Source: AC-37 sp035275105
Lineage (GTDB): Bacteria > Actinomycetota > Thermoleophilia > Solirubrobacterales > Thermoleophilaceae
Length of the DNA: 6,101 nt
Reading direction: 5' to 3'
Assembly: GCA_035275105.1 (NCBI GenBank)
Contig: DATENL010000073.1
Coordinates: forward strand, 1 to 6,101
Positions 1 through 4,005 of the stretch are shown piece by piece. The notes under the pieces are model-generated. The model was not told where the DNA came from. It did no database searches and saw only the letters and a list, made by a program, of their open reading frames with translations. The position numbers were made by a program, and so were the translations under genes. Every line of letters begins with the position of its first letter. The stretch's first letter is position 1.

Positions 1-822
1 CAGGGCCAGCCGGCGGGCGGGCCGACGGCGCGCGGCGGCCCGGGCGGCGACCGCGAGGGCGAAGTCCGGTCCCACGGTCACCGTCGCGCCGGTGTCCGCG
101 CAGTCTCCCAGCCAGCTCCCAGGCGCGGTCAGGAACCGCTCGGGCGTGCCCACGAACACCGGGCAGCCGAGCGCACGCGGCGTGAGGACGCCGCCGAAGA
201 AGCCCATGTCGTGGGAGAGCGGCAGCCACGACAGCAGGCTGTCGCGCGCGGGGTCGAACTCCAGCGCGGACTGGAGCGCGCGCACCTGGGCGTCGACCGC
301 TCGCCAGCTGAGCACGCAGCCCTTCGGTACCCCCGTCGCACCCGACGAGAACTGGACGAACGCGATCCGGTCCGGCGCGCACGGGTCCGGGCGAGGCGGA
401 GCGACGCCACCGACCAGGGAGTCGAAGCCCGCAACCGTCACCCCCAGTCCCTCGACCGCGTCCGTCGAGCCGCCGTCGACCAGGAGCGTGCGAAGCTCCA
501 CGCGTATGGCGATCGCCCGCAGCATCGCGCGGTGGGCATCGCGCGTCTGGCCGCGGGCGGGCAGGGGGAGCGATGCCACCACCGCGCCTCGCAGCCACGC
601 GCCGATCGTGGTCGTGACGGCGTCCGGGGAGTTGGTGAGCACGATCCCCACGCGGTCGCCGGGGCCGACCCCCAGCCGCGCCAGCGCCGCGGCACGCCTC
701 CACGCGTCGTCCACCAGCTCGCGCCACGGCCGCCCCGCGTAGCCGCGACCGGACCAGAAGTGGACGTCACCGGAACCGGCGATGAGGCGTTCGAGCAGAT
801 GGCCCTCCCCCGTGGCGCTCAT
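1..822 (-). CDS. Fatty-acyl-AMP ligase-like adenylating enzyme (AMP-binding superfamily), C-terminus outside window
   Basis: Only the N-terminal 274 residues lie in the window; the frame stays open to base 1. It should activate a fatty acid or similar carboxylate with ATP to an acyl-adenylate, for transfer to an acyl carrier protein, polyketide synthase or CoA. Visible signs are the N-terminal subdomain LVDDAWRRAAALARLGVGPGD (shown only in part: LGVGPGD, about residues 49-56), the VASLPLP stretch near residue 83-89, the ATP-binding P-loop QFSSGATGVPKG (157-168), then SWLPLSHDMG (198-207) and TVGPDFA (249-255). The last two closely resemble fatty-acyl-AMP ligases (SWLPLYHDMG, GGPNFA) more than ordinary acyl-CoA synthetases. 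The FAAL-specific insertion and the C-terminal lid are outside the window, so ligase versus CoA-synthetase type is undecided. The ATG at 822 overlaps the stop of the upstream regulator (ATGA), which decides the start and suggests translational coupling. Confidence 0.85.
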   Translation of the reverse strand, partial: MSATGEGHLLERLIAGSGDVHFWSGRGYAGRPWRELVDDAWRRAAALARLGVGPGDRVGIVLTNSPDAVTTTIGAWLRGAVVASLPLPARGQTRDAHRAMLRAIAIRVELRTLLVDGGSTDAVEGLGVTVAGFDSLVGGVAPPRPDPCAPDRIAFVQFSSGATGVPKGCVLSWRAVDAQVRALQSALEFDPARDSLLSWLPLSHDMGFFGGVLTPRALGCPVFVGTPERFLTAPGSWLGDCADTGATVTVGPDFALAVAARAAARRRPARRLAL

Positions 823-1691
823 CGGTTGGTGAGCCGCCAGACCTGGGGGGACATCCCGTGCTCGCGCCGGAAGCGGCGGCGGAAGTAGCTCGCGTCGCCA
901 TAGCCGACCAGCTCGGCCAGCGCGTCGACCTTGCAGTCGGTCTCCACGAGGACGCGCCTCGCCTCGCTCATGCGGCGGTCGGTGATCCACTCCATCACCG
1001 TTCGACCGGTGAGGCCGCGGACGGCCCGCGTCAGGTGGTCGGGCGAGCGCCCGACCGCGCGTGAGACGTCGTTGAGGGAGATCGGTCTGCGGTAGTTCGC
1101 GTCGATGAAGTCGAAGACGTCGCGCAGGACGGGATCGACCGGCTCGGGCTCGGCGGTGAGGGCCGGGCGAGCGAGCCGGACCGCCTGGATCAGCAACAGC
1201 GTGAGGCTGCAGCGCACGTGCTCGGCGAACCCCGGCGGCTGCTTGCGGAGCTCGTCGCGGATCGACGCGAACGCGCTGGCCCAGCGGCCCCGCTCGGCCA
1301 CCGGCACGGACAGCGAGCGCTCCATGAGCGCGAGCTGCCGGCTGAGTCCGAGCCAGCGCGCCTCCCCGGCGGGGCTCGGCGGTGCGAGGGCGTCGCTGCG
1401 GAAGAGGACCAACCAGCCCCGGGCGTGGCGGAACCGGACCATGCCGTGGTGCTCGGCGGGCGTCGTCAGCAGGGCGTCCCCGGCGCTCGGCCCGGTCTCG
1501 CTGCCTTTCGCGGCAGCGGCCTCGGCGTACGCGAGCGCGAAGGAGCCGGCGGTGGCGCGCCAGCTCGACTCGGCCATCTCCTCCAGGCGGACGACGCGCA
1601 CGCGGAGCAGCGACGTCGAGGCATGCAGACGGGCGCCGTCGGCGCCAATCCCCCCCTCGCCGGGACTTCTCGCCACTGAACCCACGCCCAA
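819..1691 (-). CDS. AraC/XylS-family transcriptional regulator
   Basis: This is a cytoplasmic DNA-binding regulator of up to 290 residues. The C-terminal AraC domain spans about residues 188-288 and has two helix-turn-helix units: the first around 205-224 (SLNDVSRAVGRSPDHLTRAV) and the second around 255-275, followed by the family signature YFRRRFRREHGMSPQVWR (269-286). The N-terminal half (about 28-105) looks like a divergent cupin-type sensing domain, with GDALLTTPAEHHG at 71-83; I cannot predict the ligand. The start is uncertain. The TTG at 1691 is the furthest upstream possibility, since a stop (TAG) lies in frame at 1734-1736; in-frame GTG codons at 1685 and 1676 are equally plausible and none has a convincing ribosome binding site. 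It overlaps the acyl-AMP ligase by 4 bp, so it probably controls that operon, possibly including itself. Confidence 0.9.
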   Translation of the reverse strand: MGVGSVARSPGEGGIGADGARLHASTSLLRVRVVRLEEMAESSWRATAGSFALAYAEAAAAKGSETGPSAGDALLTTPAEHHGMVRFRHARGWLVLFRSDALAPPSPAGEARWLGLSRQLALMERSLSVPVAERGRWASAFASIRDELRKQPPGFAEHVRCSLTLLLIQAVRLARPALTAEPEPVDPVLRDVFDFIDANYRRPISLNDVSRAVGRSPDHLTRAVRGLTGRTVMEWITDRRMSEARRVLVETDCKVDALAELVGYGDASYFRRRFRREHGMSPQVWRLTNR

Positions 1692-1696
1692 TTTCC

Positions 1697-1702
1697 ATCG
1701 TA
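1697..1702 (-). promoter_or_regulatory. Possible -10 element of the AraC-family regulator (TACGAT)
   Basis: On the minus strand, TACGAT matches the TAnnnT core of an actinobacterial -10 element. It would start transcription near 1690, beside the TTG at 1691 and just upstream of the GTG at 1685. No convincing -35 hexamer is visible at the usual distance. A hexamer of this kind is easily found by chance. Confidence 0.35.
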
Positions 1703-1703
1703 T

Positions 1704-1718
1704 CCCCTGTTCGAGGGG
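1704..1718. repeat. Short inverted repeat, possible operator
   Basis: CCCCT-GTTCG-AGGGG is a perfect repeat with 5-bp arms and a 5-base loop. It lies immediately upstream of the minus-strand TACGAT element, inside the space between a -10 and a -35, where a bound protein could block or steer polymerase. AraC-family proteins more often bind direct repeats, and 5-bp GC arms arise by chance in DNA this GC-rich, so the operator role is a guess. Confidence 0.3.
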
Positions 1719-1808
1719 TCTTCCTCCACCGATCTAGTGTCCCCCAGTGGGAGAGCGTGGCTCGAGCAACCGCTTCTCCGAACTGCGCTGGCGCGGGGGG
1801 CACGCCGG

Positions 1809-1814
1809 TACCAT
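1809..1814 (+). promoter_or_regulatory. Possible -10 element of the first secreted-protein gene (TACCAT), leaderless start
   Basis: TACCAT ends six bases before the ATG at 1821, so transcription would begin at or next to the start codon. There is no Shine-Dalgarno sequence ahead of this ATG, which agrees with a leaderless mRNA, a common arrangement in actinobacteria. No clear -35 hexamer is seen. Confidence 0.4.
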
Positions 1815-1820
1815 GTCCTC

Positions 1821-2297
1821 ATGACGCGGCTGCGACGGTTCGGCCTCAGCGTCGCTGCTGCGGTCGGCCTTGGAGCCCTGCTCGCGGCGGTGGCCCTGGC
1901 GGCGACGCCCACCAAGGGCAGGTACACGGGCCAGTCCGAGCAGGTCCACGCGCCCGACCACGGCGTCGAGCTGCGCGTGGACAAGCAGCACAAGGTCGCG
2001 CGCTTCGCGATCGACTGGCGGGCGTTCTGCAAGAAGCCTGACCAGGTCTGGGACGCCGGCACGGAGGTAGAGAACCCCAAGAACGACCCGATCGGCACCT
2101 TCCACGACCACGGCACCTACACGTCTAAGACGACCGACGGCTTCACGGGCAAGATCACGCTGACGGTCGACGGGCGCTTCACCGACAAGACCCACGCGCG
2201 CGGCGACTGGAAGGCGACGGTCAAGGTCTTCAACCCGAAGGGCAAGCGGGTCGACACCTGCAAGGTCAAGACCGGCTGGACCGCGCACCCCGCCTGA
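1821..2297 (+). CDS. Predicted secreted lysine-rich protein, paralog A (unknown family)
   Basis: The protein has 158 residues. The first 27 form a typical Sec signal peptide: basic MTRLRR, a hydrophobic core up to residue 24, and ALA|A as the probable cleavage site (25-28). The mature part of about 130 residues is hydrophilic, with about 15 lysines and two cysteines (C70 and C147) that could form one disulfide outside the cytoplasm. Alternating short hydrophobic stretches (FAIDW, KITLTVDGRF, KATVKVF) suggest an all-beta fold. I do not recognise the family, but it is clearly related to the next gene: FAIDWRAFC aligns with FGLEWHTKC, and GKRVDTCKVKTGW with GNKVDQCNKTVDW. The ATG at 1821 was chosen because it directly begins the signal peptide. 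No enzymatic motif is visible, so binding, envelope or extracellular structural roles are all open. Confidence 0.85.
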   Translation: MTRLRRFGLSVAAAVGLGALLAAVALAATPTKGRYTGQSEQVHAPDHGVELRVDKQHKVARFAIDWRAFCKKPDQVWDAGTEVENPKNDPIGTFHDHGTYTSKTTDGFTGKITLTVDGRFTDKTHARGDWKATVKVFNPKGKRVDTCKVKTGWTAHPA

Positions 2298-2301
2298 GCG
2301 C

Positions 2302-2331
2302 TTGACTCGGCTCGCGCGCCCCGGTTAGGGT
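2302..2331 (+). promoter_or_regulatory. Promoter of the second secreted-protein gene (TTGACT-N18-TAGGGT)
   Basis: TTGACT at 2302-2307 and TAGGGT at 2326-2331 are 18 bases apart, the layout of a vegetative sigma-A-type (HrdB-like) promoter. Transcription would start near 2338, giving a leader of about 32 bases. The -35 element begins only four bases after the stop of paralog A, so paralog B can be expressed independently of it. Confidence 0.6.
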
Positions 2332-2354
2332 CGCCGGCACCGAAGACGACTGCC

Positions 2355-2365
2355 GAGGGGAAGGG
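2355..2365 (+). promoter_or_regulatory. Ribosome binding site of paralog B
   Basis: The purine-rich GAGGGGAAGGG ends four bases before the ATG at 2370; its GAGGGG part is about nine bases away, a normal Shine-Dalgarno distance. This is the only clear non-coding Shine-Dalgarno in the window and it fixes the start of the gene. Confidence 0.7.
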
Positions 2366-2369
2366 CACA

Positions 2370-2882
2370 ATGGGACGACGGACGACGGCCGCGCTTGCGG
2401 CGATCACGGCACTTCTGGCCAGCAGCGCCGTGGCGCTCGCCGCCGTGGTGCCCGGCAAGGGCGACCACGAGGGCCACACGAGCCAGGGCAAGTGCGACAC
2501 CGGCAAGTGCCGGATGTACGTGTTCGTCAACGACGCCCACCGGATCAAGGAGTTCGGCCTCGAGTGGCACACCAAGTGCAACAGCGGCAAGCCCTACTCG
2601 GCCACCGACATCGACAAGGACCGGAAGGGCCACCGCATCACGCAGTCCGGCGGCAAGTTCTCCGGGAGCGCCAAGGACGACTTCGGCCTCGGCAACGGGT
2701 ACAAGGGCCACTCGACCATCACCTACGGCGGGACGTTCTCGACGCCCACCAAGGGCACGGGCACCTTCACCGCGAAGGTGAAGATCACCAAGAACGGCAA
2801 CAAGGTCGACCAGTGCAACAAGACGGTCGACTGGCACGTGCCGCGGACGCCCGCGGCGGCGGCGGGCAGGGCCCTGCGCTAG
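2370..2882 (+). CDS. Predicted secreted lysine-rich protein, paralog B (unknown family)
   Basis: The protein has 170 residues. A Sec signal peptide covers about residues 1-24 (MGRRTTAALA, hydrophobic core, ALA|A at 22-25). The mature part carries about 17 lysines and four cysteines: C42 and C47 (GKCDTGKC), C70 (WHTKC) and C149 (VDQCNKTVDW). C70 and C149 match C70 and C147 of paralog A with nearly the same spacing (79 versus 77), so they probably form a conserved disulfide; C42 and C47 are an added pair that could make a second disulfide or bind a metal. Glycine- and threonine-rich stretches (TITYGGTFSTPTKGTGTF, 116-133) suggest beta strands. The tail after WHVPR is low-complexity alanine and arginine. 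It has its own promoter and ribosome binding site, so it is a tandem duplicate with separate control. Function unknown. Confidence 0.88.
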   Translation: MGRRTTAALAAITALLASSAVALAAVVPGKGDHEGHTSQGKCDTGKCRMYVFVNDAHRIKEFGLEWHTKCNSGKPYSATDIDKDRKGHRITQSGGKFSGSAKDDFGLGNGYKGHSTITYGGTFSTPTKGTGTFTAKVKITKNGNKVDQCNKTVDWHVPRTPAAAAGRALR

Positions 2883-2888
2883 CCCTGC
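2866..2888. terminator. GC-rich stem-loop across the convergent stop codons, possible bidirectional terminator
   Basis: GCAGGGC (2866-2872) pairs with GCCCTGC (2882-2888) around a 9-base loop that contains both overlapping stop codons. An alternative fold uses the perfect 12-bp palindrome GCAGGGCCCTGC (2866-2877). Neither strand has a T-run after the stem, so this is not a classic intrinsic terminator. It may act as a U-less terminator or mRNA-stabilising hairpin between the facing genes, or be only a by-product of GC-rich coding sequence. Confidence 0.4.
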
Positions 2889-3169
2889 TCCAGCGGGGCC
2901 ATCGTGAGGCCGGCCTCGTTGAGCTGCTCCCAGTACAGCTCGGCCGGCTCGCGCGGCCCGGCCCAGACGATCGCCTGCCCGGTGTTGTGGATCTTGTCCG
3001 CGATCCGGTAGCCCTGGTCGAGGGACACGCCGGGCACGATCCGCGCCAGCGCGGCCGCCACGCCGTCGAACGTGTTGTGGTCGTCGTTCAGGACGATCAC
3101 CCGCCAGGCCCCGCCCAGTCCCGCGTCGGGGTCCCCCACTCGCGGCAGCTCGACTGTCGCGCCGCTCAC
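2879..3169 (-). CDS. clpS: ClpS-like adaptor of the Clp protease
   Basis: The 96-residue protein matches the ClpS core and should bind N-degron substrates (bulky N-terminal residues) and deliver them to a ClpA/ClpC-ClpP protease in the cytoplasm. The signature VIVLNDDHNTFDGV (24-37) contains the N28-D29-D30 triad, and H61 in KIHNTGQAIVW (59-69) matches the conserved histidine; in E. coli these positions (N34, D35, D36, H66) contact the substrate amino group. The pocket differs from E. coli: F34 stands where M40 would be and A57 where M62 would be, so specificity may be altered. The N-terminal extension before the core is short. The GTG at 3169 overlaps the stop of the upstream hydrolase (GTGA). 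No clpA or clpC is nearby. Confidence 0.88.
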   Translation of the reverse strand: MSGATVELPRVGDPDAGLGGAWRVIVLNDDHNTFDGVAAALARIVPGVSLDQGYRIADKIHNTGQAIVWAGPREPAELYWEQLNEAGLTMAPLEQG

Positions 3170-3981
3170 GCCGTCGCCTCGGCGCGCTTTCGGAGGTAGC
3201 GCTCGAGGCCGAGGTAGAGCTGGTCCGGCGGCGCGGCCTGCACGAGCTGGGGGTCGATGTCCGGCGGGCGCGCGGCGGCCAGCGCCTCCTGGAACGAGTC
3301 GAGGTCGCCCAGCTTCGCGAACTCGAGCTGCCGCGCGAGCGCCTCGAGCAGCCGTCCGAGCTGCGCCTGGGGGTCGTCGGCGTAGCCGAAGTGCGTGAGG
3401 GCAAGCCGCTCCGGGGCCCACTCCGCGACGGTGTCGACCGAGCGCGCCCAGGTCTCGACGTCGATGTCGGGCGGCGGAGTCGGCGCGACGGTGTGGTCCT
3501 TCGGCGGGATCCGCACGCCGGCGACGTCGCCGACGTACGCGTCCCCGCTGGCCTCGTGCAGGTAGCAGACGTGGTGGGAGGCGTGGCCCGGCGTGTACGC
3601 GACGCGGAAGCCCTCGACGGTCTCGCCGCCCGACAGCGGCCGGATGCGCTCCTCGGGGACCGGCGCCACCTCGCCCCACAGCTCCTCCATGCGGTCGCCG
3701 TACAGGCGGCCCGCGCTCTTCAGCAGCTTCGAGGGGTCCACGAGGTGCGGCGCACCCCGCTCGTGCACGTACACGACGAGCTGCGGATGCCTGCGGCAGA
3801 GCACGCCGGTGGCGCCCGCGTGGTCGAGGTGGATGTGGGTGAGGAGCAGCGCCCGCGGCTCGAGGTGGTCCAGCGCGCCGGCACTCGAGGCGGGGCCCGG
3901 ATCGACGATCACCCCGTCCACGTCGTAGGCGCCGATCACGCGGTCGCGCCCCAGGTGGCACACGTCGATCAGCCCGGGCAC
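3166..3981 (-). CDS. Metallo-beta-lactamase-fold hydrolase
   Basis: This 271-residue protein has a complete set of metal ligands for a binuclear MBL-fold hydrolase: THIHLDH (48-54) gives H49, H51, D53 and H54; PGH gives H133; GD gives the bridging D152; and THFG gives H197. This resembles glyoxalase II-like and related hydrolases, but the substrate cannot be told; a thioester or lactone is possible. The region after residue 200 (about 70 residues, helical and charged) is an extra C-terminal segment that may close over the active site. The GTG at 3981 was chosen because the recognisable start of the fold (PGLIDVCHLGRDRVIG) begins right after it; the frame runs open further upstream only as antisense to the mutase. 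It is coupled to clpS by a GTGA overlap. No signal peptide is present. Confidence 0.88.
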   Translation of the reverse strand: MPGLIDVCHLGRDRVIGAYDVDGVIVDPGPASSAGALDHLEPRALLLTHIHLDHAGATGVLCRRHPQLVVYVHERGAPHLVDPSKLLKSAGRLYGDRMEELWGEVAPVPEERIRPLSGGETVEGFRVAYTPGHASHHVCYLHEASGDAYVGDVAGVRIPPKDHTVAPTPPPDIDVETWARSVDTVAEWAPERLALTHFGYADDPQAQLGRLLEALARQLEFAKLGDLDSFQEALAAARPPDIDPQLVQAAPPDQLYLGLERYLRKRAEATA

Positions 3982-3988
3982 CCCCCTG

Positions 3989-3994
3989 ACCTTA
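3989..3994 (-). promoter_or_regulatory. Possible -10 element of the hydrolase-clpS operon (TAAGGT)
   Basis: On the minus strand TAAGGT lies seven bases ahead of the GTG at 3981, so transcription would start at the start codon. A purine stretch (AGGGGG) directly touches the GTG, too close for a normal ribosome binding site, which makes a leaderless start the simpler reading. No -35 hexamer is evident. Confidence 0.4.
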
Positions 3995-3998
3995 CAAT
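3993..3998 (+). promoter_or_regulatory. -10 element of the mutase operon (TACAAT)
   Basis: TACAAT differs from the TATAAT consensus by one base and ends seven bases before the ATG at 4006. There is no Shine-Dalgarno sequence in the gap, so a leaderless mRNA starting on the ATG is likely. The element overlaps the opposed hydrolase -10 by two bases. The -35 position falls inside the hydrolase coding region and shows no TTGACA-like match. Confidence 0.55.
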
Positions 3999-4005
3999 TC
4001 GTGAC

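Larger units (their letters stand above)
1692..1820. other. Divergent intergenic region between the regulator and the first secreted-protein gene
   Basis: These 129 bases separate two divergent genes and must hold the promoters of both. They contain a -10-like hexamer on each strand and a short inverted repeat, listed separately. I see no small gene and no RNA gene in it. An open frame on the plus strand does begin at 1737, but its extra residues look non-native and precede a clear signal peptide starting at 1821. Confidence 0.7.

Noticed and set aside
92..888. Plus-strand open frames opposite the acyl-AMP ligase
   Set aside because: The minus strand carries the AMP-binding P-loop and HDMG motifs in an unbroken frame; the plus-strand products are low-complexity Arg/Ser/Pro sequences.
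1696..1698. ATG on the minus strand near the regulator start
   Set aside because: It is out of frame with the AraC-family protein (seven bases from the in-frame TTG).
1740..1752. TCCC-N5-GGGA inverted repeat in the intergenic region
   Set aside because: Four-bp GC arms are too short to distinguish from chance in this base composition.
1737..1820. 28-residue N-terminal extension of secreted paralog A
   Set aside because: It would bury the signal peptide behind an unrelated stretch, and a -10-like element sits within it just before the ATG at 1821.
3391..4005. Open frame extending the mutase 205 residues upstream of 4006
   Set aside because: The extension is antisense to the hydrolase, whose metal-binding motifs are intact, and its residues (rich in R, V, D, H) look like a GC-driven shadow frame. 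The family match begins right after 4006.
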